NCBI RefSeq assembly: GCF_000365425.1
Contig: NZ_AQOV01000001.1
Coordinates: 1,116,001-1,180,000, forward strand
Source of the DNA: Methylomonas sp. MK1
GTDB taxonomy: Bacteria; Pseudomonadota; Gammaproteobacteria; Methylococcales; Methylomonadaceae
DNA: 64,000 nucleotides
Direction: 5' to 3'
Below, piece by piece: positions 36,819 through 46,447 of the stretch. The position numbers and the translations under genes were made by a program. A model generated the notes under the pieces. It did not search any database, was not told the origin of the DNA, and saw only the letters and a program-made list of their open reading frames with translations. Position 1 is the first letter of the stretch, and each line of letters opens with the position of its first letter.

Positions 36819-37554
36819 GGTTTATTTTTCGACTACTGATCCAAATAAATAGGGCTGTTAATGTCAGCGCCAATCCGAACCATTGTACTGCATAGGCTCT
36901 ATGTTTTTCAGGCGGGATTGCGACGGCGATCTTCCATTGCCGTTGGTAGCCCTCGGGCTGCGCCGGATCAAGCTCGATCTGATAATCGGCCAACGCATAT
37001 CCCAACTTATCCGCCAAGAGTTTGCTATCTAAAACTTGTACCCTGACCGGCCAAGTCTCCCCTGGAATTTCCGCACCCTTTAATTTCAGACCAGGCTCCG
37101 GAAAACGGTTGATTCTGCCACGCACTTGCTGCGCAACCATGCTGATACTGAGGTCCGGCAACACGTCACGGGAGGCGCCTAACGCGACCCAGCCGCGGTT
37201 AACTAATATGCCAGGCTGACCGCCGTCGGGCAAAAACGGCGTTAAAACCAGGTAGCCGGGTTTACCGTTCAGCATTTGGTTATCCAGCAAAATCTGTTGA
37301 CTAGCATCGTAATGACCACTCACTAGCACGGGTCGATAGCGTAAAACATCCTTATCGATTTCAGTTTGCCGAGTTAAATCCAAGGCTTCCGCATTGGCAG
37401 CATCTTGCTGTTGCGCCAATAAAATCGTCTTCTGTTCGCCGCGTCCCAATTGCCAAACGCCCAGACTACAAAGCAAGCCGAATAACAGCAGATATCCGAT
37501 TAGCGCGAGGAATGAGCAACGGAAGTCGATACCCATCGTGCTAAATTTGATCAT
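36811..37554 (-). CDS. SURF1-family oxidase assembly protein
   Basis: 247 residues with two membrane spans, one at each end, and a periplasmic domain between, as in SURF1/Shy1. Conserved motifs: LGVWQLGRGEQKT, RYRPVLVSGHYD, PGYLVLTPF, ILVNRGWVALG and the C-terminal YAVQWFGLALT. SURF1 helps insert haem A into oxidase subunit I. It overlaps the SCO-like gene by 8 bp. Confidence 0.92.
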   Translation of the reverse strand: MIKFSTMGIDFRCSFLALIGYLLLFGLLCSLGVWQLGRGEQKTILLAQQQDAANAEALDLTRQTEIDKDVLRYRPVLVSGHYDASQQILLDNQMLNGKPGYLVLTPFLPDGGQPGILVNRGWVALGASRDVLPDLSISMVAQQVRGRINRFPEPGLKLKGAEIPGETWPVRVQVLDSKLLADKLGYALADYQIELDPAQPEGYQRQWKIAVAIPPEKHRAYAVQWFGLALTLTALFIWISSRKINRG

Positions 37555-37639
37555 AAATGAAAGCTCCAGTATGAATATGCACTATTGGCAAGCGTACCCG
37601 AATCGCCGAGAATGCAGGTTTTTATTTATTAACGCCGCC

Positions 37640-37900
37640 ATGTTCATCAAAACGCTCACTATCGTCGCCTTCCTGGCCATCGTCTTCAGTCTTGGTTCCG
37701 CGCTGTTTCATATTGTCAAACACAAGGAAGACAGCGATTCGGCAAAGACTGCCAAGGCGTTGACCATGCGGATCGGCCTGTCGCTGGCTTTGTTCATTCT
37801 GCTGTTCATCGCCTACGCCACCGGGATAATTCAACCCCACGGCATCGGTGCGCGCATGCATACCAATCAAAACCCAGCAACAGCAACTTCAGACCGATAA
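37640..37900 (+). CDS. DUF2909-like twin-transmembrane protein
   Basis: 86 residues with two membrane spans (about 5-22 and 48-65) joined by a charged loop (KHKEDSDSAKTAKALTMR). Small proteins of this type occur between coxC and SURF1 genes in other proteobacteria. It is on the strand opposite to the oxidase operon, which it interrupts. I chose ATG 37640; the frame is open upstream but would add unrelated sequence. The last 20 residues are Thr/Asn-rich. It ends at a bidirectional terminator. Confidence 0.8.
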   Translation: MFIKTLTIVAFLAIVFSLGSALFHIVKHKEDSDSAKTAKALTMRIGLSLALFILLFIAYATGIIQPHGIGARMHTNQNPATATSDR

Positions 37901-37909
37901 GAACCGACA

Positions 37910-37944
37910 AAAAAAAAGCGCGATCTATACAGACCGCGCTTTTT
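37910..37944. terminator. Bidirectional terminator
   Basis: AGCGCG and CGCGCT with A- and U-runs on both sides. It serves the rightward DUF2909 gene and the leftward coxC. Confidence 0.8.
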
Positions 37945-37963
37945 CCGGTGTGGTTAATCGGTG

Positions 37964-38839
37964 TTACATCATGTAAACGAATACGAACAGACCCAACCAG
38001 ACCACGTCAACAAAATGCCAATACCAAGCGGCTGCTTCAAAGGCAAAGTGGTTTTCCGGTGTGAAATGACCTTTCCAGCTTCTAAACAACACTACCGATA
38101 AAATAATCGCGCCGACGCAAACATGAAAGCCATGAAAACCTGTCAGCATGAAGAAGGTTGAACCATAAATACCTGAGCCCAATGTCAGACCCATTTCGTG
38201 ATAGGCTTCGTAATACTCAGTCGCTTGAAATCCCACGAACAAAAAGCCCAAACCAACGGTAGCGATTAAACCTTTTATCAGTTGGTCGCGATTTTTAGCT
38301 AGCAAGCCGTGATGCGCCCAGGTGCAGGTTACGCCACTAGACAAAAGCAACAGGGTATTCAGGAACGGTAAACCAAAAGCGCCCATCGGTTCGAAATCAC
38401 CACCAACCTTACCGGGACCATTAGTCGGCCAAACTGCTTGGAACGCCGGCCACAAAGTATCGTGTGTCGAACGACCAGGGCCACTTGGAAGGCCTGTCTC
38501 GCCCAACCAAGTCACGGATAAATTACGGGTGTACCAAAGCGCGCCGAAGAAAACGGCGAAGAACATGACTTCGGAAAAAATGAACCACATCATACCCATC
38601 CGATAGGAAATACCGACGCCATGATTGTACATACCGGATTCGCTCTCGGTTGACTGCAAGGCAAACCACAACCCCAGCATCACCAAAAAAATTACGAAAC
38701 CCGTCAGCATCATCCCGGAACCTATCGACGAACCGTTCAAATGATTAGCAAACCCGGCCAGCGTCATCATCAAGCCGCCGGTAGCTAAAACCGGCCACAC
38801 GGCTTTATGCGGTATGTAATAACTATCGTGTGTAGACAT
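37964..38839 (-). CDS. coxC: Cytochrome c oxidase subunit III
   Basis: 291 residues with seven membrane spans expected. Typical segments: YYIPHKAVWPVLATGG at the start, the GISYRMGMMWFIFSEVMFF core with the lipid-facing Glu, and LTGFHGFHVCVGAI and AAWYWHFVDVVWLGLFV at the end. It lies 11 bases after ctaG. Confidence 0.97.
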   Translation of the reverse strand: MSTHDSYYIPHKAVWPVLATGGLMMTLAGFANHLNGSSIGSGMMLTGFVIFLVMLGLWFALQSTESESGMYNHGVGISYRMGMMWFIFSEVMFFAVFFGALWYTRNLSVTWLGETGLPSGPGRSTHDTLWPAFQAVWPTNGPGKVGGDFEPMGAFGLPFLNTLLLLSSGVTCTWAHHGLLAKNRDQLIKGLIATVGLGFLFVGFQATEYYEAYHEMGLTLGSGIYGSTFFMLTGFHGFHVCVGAIILSVVLFRSWKGHFTPENHFAFEAAAWYWHFVDVVWLGLFVFVYMM

Positions 38840-38850
38840 ATCCTTCCTCT

Positions 38851-39393
38851 CTATTTTTTACTGATGTTAGTGTTATCAAAAAAAGTGTATGCAAGCGTGA
38901 CGGTCTTATAGCGTTCGGGTAACGTCGGTTCTACAACGAAACGGACCGGCATGGTTTTTTCTTCGTTCGCAGCAAAGGTTTGTTCGGTAAAGCAAAAGCA
39001 CTGAGTTTTTTTAAAAAATTCTGCGGCCAGGCCCGGCGTAATACTGGGTATGGCTTGCGCAATCATCGGCTGATTACTCGTGTTTTTCGCATAAAAATTA
39101 ACCGTGTAGTACTCACCCGGATGTACTTTCATGCTTTTCACTTCGGAGCGGAACAACATGGGAGTGGACTCGTTTAAGGATGTGAGAAACTCTACTGTCA
39201 CCTCCCTACTTTTATCCACCTCATACGCCGTTTCTTGAACGGCTTGACCTTCAACCTTACCGTTCAAGCCGGTCAAATCGCAAAGCACATCGTAAAGCGG
39301 CACCAAAGCATAACCAAAACCAAACATGGCAATTGCGACAAGCGCCAATTTACGGACCAACTTGGTATTTTTTTGCCCAAGATCCTCGCTCAT
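38851..39393 (-). CDS. ctaG: Cytochrome oxidase copper chaperone CtaG/Cox11
   Basis: 180 residues: an N-terminal membrane anchor (about 13-35) and a periplasmic immunoglobulin-like domain with the copper motif CFCFTEQTFAANEE. It delivers copper to CuB of subunit I. Its ATG overlaps the stop of the 32-residue gene upstream (ATGA). Confidence 0.95.
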   Translation of the reverse strand: MSEDLGQKNTKLVRKLALVAIAMFGFGYALVPLYDVLCDLTGLNGKVEGQAVQETAYEVDKSREVTVEFLTSLNESTPMLFRSEVKSMKVHPGEYYTVNFYAKNTSNQPMIAQAIPSITPGLAAEFFKKTQCFCFTEQTFAANEEKTMPVRFVVEPTLPERYKTVTLAYTFFDNTNISKK

Positions 39394-39488
39394 TGCGAGA
39401 TTGCCTTAATGACCGCAAATACGTATATCGTGAAGGCCACAGCAAACAACACCAAAGCCGTCAAAATGTTTTTCTTTTTTGTATCCAT
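39390..39488 (-). CDS. 32-residue oxidase-operon membrane peptide
   Basis: The frame runs from ATG 39488 to a TGA that overlaps the ctaG ATG by 4 bp. The peptide has a basic start (MDTKKKN) and one hydrophobic span of about 20 residues (ILTALVLFAVAFTIYVFAV), then KAISQ. Tiny single-span proteins at this exact position, between coxA and ctaG, are known in proteobacterial oxidase operons. The tight overlap strongly supports that it is real. Confidence 0.75.
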   Translation of the reverse strand: MDTKKKNILTALVLFAVAFTIYVFAVIKAISQ

Positions 39489-39498
39489 TTCATTACCC

Positions 39499-39528
39499 AA
39501 TAAGCCATGTCAAACGACATGGCTTATT
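39499..39528 (-). promoter_or_regulatory. Hairpin between coxA and the small oxidase gene
   Basis: AATAAGCCATGTC pairs perfectly with GACATGGCTTATT (13 bp, 4-base loop), 20 bases after coxA and 10 before the next ATG. No U-run follows, so it more likely stabilises the coxBA message or tunes translation than ends transcription. Confidence 0.6.
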
Positions 39529-39548
39529 TCAGTCACTCATTTCAAGCT

Positions 39549-41165
39549 TTAAAAATGCTCGGTAGGGATTCTCGCCGGCGGCGTGCTGAAGGTGTGATAA
39601 GGCGCAGGCGAAGGCACTGTCCATTCCAGACTGTGTTTGCTAGCATCTTCCCAAACCTCGTCGCTCACTTTTTCGCCGGTTCCACCACGAATGGTGTCGA
39701 TGACAATGTACACGAACAACAGCTGGCTAAAACCGTAGATGAACGCACCAATACTGGACACCATATTCCAATCGGCGAATTGAATCGCATAATCGGGGAT
39801 ACGACGCGGCATGCCAGCCAAACCCAGGAAATGTTGCGGGAAGAACAAAATATTCACCGATACCGCCGACAACCAAAAATGCAGTCTGCCGATTTTCTCG
39901 TTGTACATATTACCGGTCCATTTTGGCAACCAGAAGTAACCGGCAGCCATCAGGATGAAAATAGACGCAGGCACCAAGGTGTAGTGGAAGTGGGCAACGA
40001 TGAAATATGTATCGTGGTATTGAAAATCCACCGGCGCTACCGACATCATCAAGCCAGTGAAACCACCCATGGTAAATAGCACTACAAACGCAATCGAAAA
40101 CAGCATCGGCGTTTCGAACGTCATAGAGCCCTTCCACATGGTCGCGGTCCAGTTGAACACTTTTACGCCGGTCGGAATCGCAATCAACATGGTGGCGTAC
40201 ATAAAGTACAACTCACCGGCGACAGGCATACCTACAGTAAACATGTGGTGAGCCCAAACGATGAACGACAAGAACGCAATTGCGCCAGTCGCATACACCA
40301 TAGAGGCATAACCAAAAAGTGGTTTACGGGCAAACACCGGAATGATGGTAGACGCCACACCAAAAGTCGGCAGAATCATCACATACACTTCAGGATGACC
40401 GAAGAACCAGAATATGTGCTGATACAACACCGGATCGCCGCCGCCAGCCGCATCGAAGAAGCTGGTATCGAAGAATTTGTCGGTCAACAACATGGTTACC
40501 GCACCGGCAAATACCGGCATGATAGCGATCAACAAGAAGGCAGTAATCAACCAAGTCCACACGAACAAAGGCATTTTCATCAAGGTCATGCCTGGTGCGC
40601 GCATGTTGAAAATGGTGGCAATCACATTGATCGCACCCATGATCGAAGAAATACCCAGCAAATGCACAGAGAAAATAGCGAAAGGAAACGATTTACCGTT
40701 TTGAAAAACCAACGGTGGATAAAAAGTCCAACCGCCGGATGGTGCACCACCTTCCATGAACAAAGTGCTGGCCAACAGTAAGACACCTGCTACCAACATC
40801 CAGAAGCTCATGTTGTTCATCCGCGGCAAGGCCATATCCGGCGCGCCGATCATCATCGGAATCATCCAGTTGGCCAAGCCGACGAACGCCGGCATTACCG
40901 CGCCGAATACCATCACCAGGGCATGCATGGTGGTCATCGAATTGAAGAAGTTAGGATCGACAAATTGCAGGCCAGGCTCGAATAACTCGGAGCGAATGAC
41001 CAATGCCATGGCACCGCCGACAAAAAACATTATCAGACCGAATACCAGATACAAGGTGCCTATATCTTTGTGGTTGGTGGTAAATATCCACCGTAAAACG
41101 CCCTTTTCGGGGCCGTGATCGTGGTGATCGTGATGATCATCATGTTCAGCTACGACAGCAGTCAT
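39549..41165 (-). CDS. coxA: Cytochrome c oxidase subunit I
   Basis: 538 residues with about twelve membrane spans. Haem-copper oxidase features: [10 protein letters not shown] (haem a His), [17 protein letters not shown] with the CuB His-Tyr pair, [11 protein letters not shown] and [12 protein letters not shown]. This is an aa3-type (A family) enzyme that reduces oxygen to water and pumps protons. A His/Asp-rich start ([11 protein letters not shown]) is unusual but seen in some relatives. It follows coxB by 53 bp. Confidence 0.98.
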   Translation of the reverse strand: MTAVVAEHDDHHDHHDHGPEKGVLRWIFTTNHKDIGTLYLVFGLIMFFVGGAMALVIRSELFEPGLQFVDPNFFNSMTTMHALVMVFGAVMPAFVGLANWMIPMMIGAPDMALPRMNNMSFWMLVAGVLLLASTLFMEGGAPSGGWTFYPPLVFQNGKSFPFAIFSVHLLGISSIMGAINVIATIFNMRAPGMTLMKMPLFVWTWLITAFLLIAIMPVFAGAVTMLLTDKFFDTSFFDAAGGGDPVLYQHIFWFFGHPEVYVMILPTFGVASTIIPVFARKPLFGYASMVYATGAIAFLSFIVWAHHMFTVGMPVAGELYFMYATMLIAIPTGVKVFNWTATMWKGSMTFETPMLFSIAFVVLFTMGGFTGLMMSVAPVDFQYHDTYFIVAHFHYTLVPASIFILMAAGYFWLPKWTGNMYNEKIGRLHFWLSAVSVNILFFPQHFLGLAGMPRRIPDYAIQFADWNMVSSIGAFIYGFSQLLFVYIVIDTIRGGTGEKVSDEVWEDASKHSLEWTVPSPAPYHTFSTPPARIPTEHF

Positions 41166-41218
41166 ACTTTATACCTCAGCAAAAATTAGAAAATGAGTTC
41201 ATTGCGAAAATCAGTGAA

Positions 41219-42349
41219 TTACTCATCATCGTCCCATTTGGGTGTGATTTTATTAGGCTGAATCTCATCACCCACGTTGTTACCCAATGCCGGCGCGTTT
41301 CTGATGTAAGTAATCAGCTCGGCCAATTCGTCATCCGGCAATTTTTTGAAGGCCGGCATTTTGCTCGTACCTGCCTGAATAAAACCAATCAGCTGATCCA
41401 TGTTTCCAGTGACTTTCTCGCTACCCCTCAAAGCAGGGAACCAACCGGAAATACCGTTACCATCGATCTGGTGGCAAGCCACGCAGTTTTTCAGATACAC
41501 AGACTCGCCTTTTGCCATCAAGGTATTGCGGGTTTGGTCGCTCAAATCAGGTTTCTGATTTTGCTTTTCCAAAGTCGCTTTAACCCAGGCATCGTATTGA
41601 TCCTGCTCCATCGCAACCACCACCACGGGCATGAAACCGTGGTCACGACCGCACAGCTCAGTACATTGACCACGGTAAGTGCCGGGTTTATCGACTGAGG
41701 TCCAAGCTTCGTTCACAAAACCGGGGTTGGCGTCTTTTTTCCAGCCCAGATCAGGAACCCACCAGGAGTGAATCACGTCGGCAGCGGTAAACAGAAAGCG
41801 GATTTTCTTGCCGACCGGCACGACCAGAGGCTTATCAACGTTCAACAAATAGTTGGGGACGTTATGCGGATCCATCGTGCTGACCCTATGGGTTTTTTCG
41901 CTGGCCTCGTCTAAATGGCTTTCGAAATGCACGCCGCTATCCAGGTATTCGTATTCCCAATACCATTGTTTACCGGTGACTTTGATACTCATCTCTGAGT
42001 CCTGCACCTTGTCCAAATCGATCACGGCTTTGGTGGCAGGAATCGCCATACCCACCAGAATCAGCGTGGGAATGATGGTCCAGATGATCTCGACAGTCGT
42101 ATTCTCATGAAACTGCTCGGCTTTATGACCCTTTGATTTACGATGATGATAAATCGAGTAAAACATAGTGCCGAACACCGCGATCCCAATAAACACACAG
42201 ATCCACAGAATCAGCATGTGCAAATCGTAAAGCTCGTTACTGAGTTGCGTCACGCCTTTCATCAGGTTGAGTGTATAGTCCGCATGCGCAGTCCCCAGGC
42301 CTAAAGCCATCAAGACCAGACAAGCGAGCAGTTGCTTTGTTTTCTTCAC
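41219..42349 (-). CDS. coxB: Cytochrome c oxidase subunit II with fused cytochrome c
   Basis: 376 residues: signal peptide (about 1-23), two membrane spans, the CuA domain (VIHSWWVPDLG, CTELCGRDHGFM) and a C-terminal class I cytochrome c domain with CVACHQ and a likely Met ligand in KMPAFKKL. It receives electrons from soluble cytochrome c. It is the first gene of the oxidase operon; a TGAT-N4-ATCA palindrome lies about 100 bp upstream. Confidence 0.97.
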   Translation of the reverse strand: MKKTKQLLACLVLMALGLGTAHADYTLNLMKGVTQLSNELYDLHMLILWICVFIGIAVFGTMFYSIYHHRKSKGHKAEQFHENTTVEIIWTIIPTLILVGMAIPATKAVIDLDKVQDSEMSIKVTGKQWYWEYEYLDSGVHFESHLDEASEKTHRVSTMDPHNVPNYLLNVDKPLVVPVGKKIRFLFTAADVIHSWWVPDLGWKKDANPGFVNEAWTSVDKPGTYRGQCTELCGRDHGFMPVVVVAMEQDQYDAWVKATLEKQNQKPDLSDQTRNTLMAKGESVYLKNCVACHQIDGNGISGWFPALRGSEKVTGNMDQLIGFIQAGTSKMPAFKKLPDDELAELITYIRNAPALGNNVGDEIQPNKITPKWDDDE

Positions 42350-42442
42350 GGAGCAGCCTCCCCATTAGTAGTTATAAACTTGTATGCGTTATATCTTCGT
42401 AATATCGTCGCACGACATCAAAGGCGCGAACAATTCCATTTA

Positions 42443-42456
42443 CTGATAATTATCAT
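42443..42456 (-). promoter_or_regulatory. FNR- or Fur-like palindrome upstream of coxB
   Basis: CTGATAATTATCAT contains the perfect palindrome TGATAATTATCA. It matches the FNR box at 8 of 10 positions and also resembles part of a Fur box. It lies about 100 bp before the coxB ATG. Confidence 0.35.
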
Positions 42457-42532
42457 AAATTAACTGGGCAATTTTAACCCATGACTCACCCACAAACCAG
42501 AAGAGGTTTTCCCGTTTGTAAAAAATACACAT

Positions 42533-42570
42533 AAAAAAGGCTTGGGAGCATCGCTGCTCGCAAGCCTTTT
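42533..42570 (-). terminator. Rho-independent terminator
   Basis: AAAAGGCTTG pairs with CAAGCCTTTT around a loop that itself can pair (GAGCATCGCTGCTC). U-runs occur on both strands; it ends the hemerythrin gene. Confidence 0.8.
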
Positions 42571-42601
42571 GTTGCATATTAGAGACAGATTTATGCTGTC
42601 A

Positions 42602-42997
42602 TTACTTTAATGCGTCTGCATAAGCCATATCGAATTTCGGAATGTGGTTATCCAGCCAGCCTTTCACCAATTGACCGACGTCCTCGGTGACTTCTGCTTC
42701 ACCGGCATGGAATTTTTTCTGCAAATCCGCGCAGATACCGATCAATGCTTCATGCTCGGCTTTGTGTCTATCATAACCGCCAAAGCCTTTAGCAACCATT
42801 TCCCTTTCTTCGTGCGCAAAGTGATCGACCACATAGGTAATCAATGCATCCAGCGAAGCGCCAACAGTAGCGCGCGCCGCGCCGCCCGTGGCTTCATCGT
42901 ACAGTTTATTCAGCAAACCGAACAAGGTTTGATGCTCTTGGTCGGCAAATCCGACATTAGTGCCATATTGAGCCGCAGTCCAAGTAATTAAAGCCAT
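42602..42997 (-). CDS. Bacteriohemerythrin
   Basis: 131 residues of the oxygen-binding diiron hemerythrin fold. Iron ligands are seen in FADQEHQTLF, HFAHEEREM, RHKAEHEAL and DNHIPKFDMAYAD (five His and two acidic ligands). In Methylococcus capsulatus a hemerythrin is known to be abundant and has been linked to oxygen supply for particulate methane monooxygenase. A perfect FNR box lies 64-77 bp before the ATG, inside the end of bioD. It is monocistronic with a strong terminator. Confidence 0.95.
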   Translation of the reverse strand: MALITWTAAQYGTNVGFADQEHQTLFGLLNKLYDEATGGAARATVGASLDALITYVVDHFAHEEREMVAKGFGGYDRHKAEHEALIGICADLQKKFHAGEAEVTEDVGQLVKGWLDNHIPKFDMAYADALK

Positions 42998-43051
42998 ATA
43001 ACGTCTCCTGGTTGTTTTTGTAATGGAGTCGTCATTTTGAACATCTGTTCA

Positions 43052-43747
43052 TCATTTTTTTTGATTTACATCAACTTTTTGCCAGTTTGGCAAACTCAAT
43101 TTAGAAGCTAACACATCAAAATCGCCGGCGGCTGAAAACGGCAAAACCCCCAACAGAGGTGTATCTATAAGCTCACGTAGATAAGTCAGATTGCCATCAA
43201 AACCAGGCATGGCCTGATCAATTTGCACCGCCACCCAACCGGCGCAGGACAAACCGCTCCGGCGTATGGCCGACATCGTCAAGCGCGCGTGATTGATACA
43301 ACCCAGCCTGATACCCACCACCAGAATCACCGGCAAACATAACGCTTGCGCCAGACCGGCATTGTCAAAAACACCGCTCAACGGCGAATACCAGCCGCCC
43401 GCCCCTTCGACCAGCACTACATCAACCCGTTGTTGTAATCGGACAAATCCGTCCGCAATAACATCCATCGAAACTTCAACGTCACCACATGCCAGATGCG
43501 GAGAAATTGCCGCTTCAAAAGCGTAGGGATTGATTTCCCGGTATTCCAGTGGCACTGAAGCGTATTGCTGCATCAGTAGCGCATCGGAATTTTTCAGCAT
43601 GCCGTCATGCCATTCACAGCCGGCGGCCACCGGTTTCATTCCCACCGCACTTAAGCCTTGCATTTGCAGACAGCGCATCAAGGCAATAGTCGTCCAGGTT
43701 TTGCCGACATTCGTATCGGTACCGGTAATGAAGAACGCAGATTTCAT
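43052..43747 (-). CDS. bioD: Dethiobiotin synthetase
   Basis: 231 residues. It forms the ureido ring of dethiobiotin using ATP and CO2. The P-loop GTDTNVGKT opens the protein; KPVAAGCEW and VLVEGAGGWYSPL are also typical. It is the last gene of bioBFHCD and overlaps bioC by 4 bp. Its last codons carry the FNR box that serves the hemerythrin gene. Confidence 0.96.
   Translation of the reverse strand: MKSAFFITGTDTNVGKTWTTIALMRCLQMQGLSAVGMKPVAAGCEWHDGMLKNSDALLMQQYASVPLEYREINPYAFEAAISPHLACGDVEVSMDVIADGFVRLQQRVDVVLVEGAGGWYSPLSGVFDNAGLAQALCLPVILVVGIRLGCINHARLTMSAIRRSGLSCAGWVAVQIDQAMPGFDGNLTYLRELIDTPLLGVLPFSAAGDFDVLASKLSLPNWQKVDVNQKK
43061..43074 (-). promoter_or_regulatory. FNR box of the hemerythrin gene
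   Basis: TTGATTTACATCAA is a perfect TTGAT-N4-ATCAA match. It lies inside the last codons of bioD and is centred 70 bp before the hemerythrin ATG. A class II site here would give a leader of about 29 bases. Confidence 0.65.
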
Positions 43748-44532
43748 GACCTTGCCCGCACGAAGATAATTTCGTAGCTGGCCACTATTTCGCCGTTTAC
43801 CATGCTGTTTTCATACTGCCGCATCATTTGCTGCAATTGCGAACGGGTGGTGAACCGCCGATTTCTGGCATCACTAACGTTATGCGCCCCAAGATCTTTT
43901 AGCTCATGCATCAAAGCCATCACCGAAGGGTAAGATAAACGATACATCACAGTGTCCACATCGACCCGCGCTAAACCGGCAGCCCGTAAAAAACCGCAAA
44001 TCTGCCCCGCACTATAAAAATCGTTAACATGAGCAAAGTCGTCGACACCAGTCCAAGCCGCTTTCAGCTCTCTTAAGGTCTCCGGACCGAAGGTTGAAAA
44101 TACCAGTTGCCCACACTGGCGCAATAATCGCCGCACATCGGCAAACACCGCCGGCAAGTCCTGACACCACTGCACGGCCAGATTCGAATAAACCTGTTGC
44201 AGACTGTTATCCGCAAACGGTAGTTTTTCGGCATCGGCACAAACATATTCGACCGGTAAAGCACCGTTGTTCCGTCGCGACGTTTGCAGCATGGGCAACG
44301 CAATATCCAATGCCAAACAAGACTGATTCAGACAATCTAACGGCAAACGGCGCGTCAAAAAACCGGTGCCGCACCCAACGTCCAGCACCCAACCCGGCGC
44401 GGATTGCAACGGAAATTTTTGCAGCAAGGCCAATCCCACCTGGCGTTGCAACATCGCCGCCGAATCATAACTCCCAGCCGCCGCCGCAAATGAACGCCTA
44501 ATTTTGGCTTTATCCAACACGGCAAAACTCAT
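43744..44532 (-). CDS. bioC: Malonyl-ACP O-methyltransferase
   Basis: 262 residues of a SAM-dependent methyltransferase. Motif I is VLDVGCGTGFLTRRL; SNLAVQWCQDL is the typical BioC mid-segment. It methylates malonyl-ACP so that the pimeloyl chain can be built by fatty-acid synthesis. Four-base overlaps tie it to bioH and bioD. Confidence 0.95.
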   Translation of the reverse strand: MSFAVLDKAKIRRSFAAAAGSYDSAAMLQRQVGLALLQKFPLQSAPGWVLDVGCGTGFLTRRLPLDCLNQSCLALDIALPMLQTSRRNNGALPVEYVCADAEKLPFADNSLQQVYSNLAVQWCQDLPAVFADVRRLLRQCGQLVFSTFGPETLRELKAAWTGVDDFAHVNDFYSAGQICGFLRAAGLARVDVDTVMYRLSYPSVMALMHELKDLGAHNVSDARNRRFTTRSQLQQMMRQYENSMVNGEIVASYEIIFVRARS

Positions 44533-45290
44533 TCAGCCGCGGCAACGATGTCGCATAGCTGCTGGGCGTGCGATAAAAATGGCACATGTCCGGCACTTGC
44601 CAGAACATGTAGTTTGACGCGCGTGTTTAAAGTCTTTACAGCTTGCCCGGTTTGCACCGGAATCAAAGTATCTTTATCGCCTTGTATTACTGTGATCGGA
44701 CAGCGCAACCCCACGACGGACTTGCGCAAATCGCTATTTTTCAGAATTTGCAAACCACCCTGCAACGCATCGCGCGTCGGGGCATCGCACTCCTGCACGG
44801 CCAAGCGCAATTGCTGTAACAACTGCCGGCTCTCAGGCAAGCCTTGCACTTGCAAACCCAAAAAGCGTTGCAAGGTCAATTTCGTGTCATCGCTAAGCTG
44901 GGCGACAAAACCATCCAACACCTCCGACCTCACTCCCGGCCAATCGGCAGTCTTAACAAACTTCGGATTGCCTGATAACAAGAACAGCGACTGCAATCGC
45001 TCGGGACAGCGCGCCGCCATATCCAAAGCCACCGTCGCGCCCAGTGACCAGCCCAACACGCTAAAGCGATTGACCGGAATCGCATCGAATAACGCGGAAG
45101 TAATAGCCGGTAGATCATACGCATCCAACCCGGCACTGCGACCATGACCGGGTAAATCCAGGCAAATCACCTGGCGATGCCGAGCCAACTGCCTGGCAAA
45201 ATCACGCCAAATGCCGCTATGCATCGCCCAACCGTGCAGCATGACTAATGGTCTGCCCTGGCCGTATATTTCTCTATGAATTCCAGTCAT
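44529..45290 (-). CDS. bioH: Pimeloyl-ACP methyl ester esterase
   Basis: 253 residues of an alpha/beta hydrolase. [11 protein letters not shown] holds the oxyanion region; the nucleophile is Ser in GWSLGA; a His lies in [10 protein letters not shown] near the end. It frees pimeloyl-ACP from its methyl ester. Its place inside the bio operon, with 4-bp overlaps on both sides, supports BioH over a general esterase. Confidence 0.95.
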   Translation of the reverse strand: MTGIHREIYGQGRPLVMLHGWAMHSGIWRDFARQLARHRQVICLDLPGHGRSAGLDAYDLPAITSALFDAIPVNRFSVLGWSLGATVALDMAARCPERLQSLFLLSGNPKFVKTADWPGVRSEVLDGFVAQLSDDTKLTLQRFLGLQVQGLPESRQLLQQLRLAVQECDAPTRDALQGGLQILKNSDLRKSVVGLRCPITVIQGDKDTLIPVQTGQAVKTLNTRVKLHVLASAGHVPFLSHAQQLCDIVAAAE

Positions 45291-46447
45291 GGCAAAGCCT
45301 TAACCAATGCCTCCAACAAGGCATCGATCTGTTGTTCGGTGTGATTAGCGGAAAAGGTGATCCTCAAGCGAGCGCTGCCGGCCGGCACGGTCGGCGGTCG
45401 AATCGCACTGACCCAAAAACCTTGTTCCAGCAAGCGTTGACTAGCCGCCACGGTTTGGCCGCTGTCGCCAATCAGAACAGGTTGAATCGCGGTGAAAGAG
45501 TCCATTAATTGCAAGCCTTGTTGCTGCGCACCTTGCCGGAAACGGGAGATTAGATTTTGCAGCTGTTCGCGGCGCCAGGACTCCACTTGCAGCAAACGCA
45601 AACTGGCGCGAGTCGCCTCAGCCACAGCCGCCGGCAGTGCGGTCGTAAACACATAACTCCGGGCTTTTTGAATCAACATCTCGATCAAGTCCTCGGAACC
45701 GGCCACAAACGCGCCGAATGTCCCGAAAGCCTTACCCAGTGTGCCGATTAGGAGAGGCACCTGGTTTTGACTCAAACCGAAATGTTCGACCACGCCGCCG
45801 CCATTGTTACCCAGCACGCCAAAACCATGGGCATCGTCGATCAACAAGCCGGCATGATGCTGTTCGGCCAAGTCGACCATGGCCGGCAGCGGCGCCAAAT
45901 CACCATCCATACTGAACACACCGTCGCTGACCAGCAAAGCCTTACCCGCAGCAGCAGATAGCTTGGTCTGCAAATCTTGAACATCCGCGTGTCGATAGCG
46001 CTGAAAACGCGCCCGTGACAGCAAGCCGCCATCCAGCAGCGAAGCGTGATTCAAGCGGTCCTCCAACACAGTATCACTGCGATCCAGCAATGCGGAAATC
46101 ACACCCAGATTTGCCATATAGCCTGTGGAAAACAACAAAGCCCTGTCTCGTCCGGTAAACGCCGCCAACTCTTCTTCCAAGGCATGATGCGCGCTACTAT
46201 GTCCGCAGATCAAATGCGCCGAACCGCTGCCGACGCCGTAGTGATCGACACCGGACTTGAATGCCACCTTGACCTCGGGATGATTGGCCAGCCCCAGATA
46301 ATCGTTACTGCAAAAATTAACCAACTGCCGACCATCGACATTCAGCGTGATGCCTTGCGGACCATCAACAACGCGGCGGCGCCGATACAGATTATCCTGC
46401 TCCAGCTGCCGCAGTTCGGCGGTAAAATCGTAGAAAGGGTTGGCCAT
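45287..46447 (-). CDS. bioF: 8-amino-7-oxononanoate synthase
   Basis: 386 residues of the PLP-dependent alpha-oxoamine synthase family. The Schiff-base Lys lies in [13 protein letters not shown], and [12 protein letters not shown] and [10 protein letters not shown] are typical. It condenses pimeloyl-ACP with alanine. Its ATG overlaps the bioB stop by one base. Confidence 0.97.
   Translation of the reverse strand: MANPFYDFTAELRQLEQDNLYRRRRVVDGPQGITLNVDGRQLVNFCSNDYLGLANHPEVKVAFKSGVDHYGVGSGSAHLICGHSSAHHALEEELAAFTGRDRALLFSTGYMANLGVISALLDRSDTVLEDRLNHASLLDGGLLSRARFQRYRHADVQDLQTKLSAAAGKALLVSDGVFSMDGDLAPLPAMVDLAEQHHAGLLIDDAHGFGVLGNNGGGVVEHFGLSQNQVPLLIGTLGKAFGTFGAFVAGSEDLIEMLIQKARSYVFTTALPAAVAEATRASLRLLQVESWRREQLQNLISRFRQGAQQQGLQLMDSFTAIQPVLIGDSGQTVAASQRLLEQGFWVSAIRPPTVPAGSARLRITFSANHTEQQIDALLEALVKALP

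Noticed and set aside
40245..40781. 178-codon plus-strand frame across coxA
   Set aside because: Antisense shadow of subunit I; composition is His/Gln/Arg-rich without any domain.
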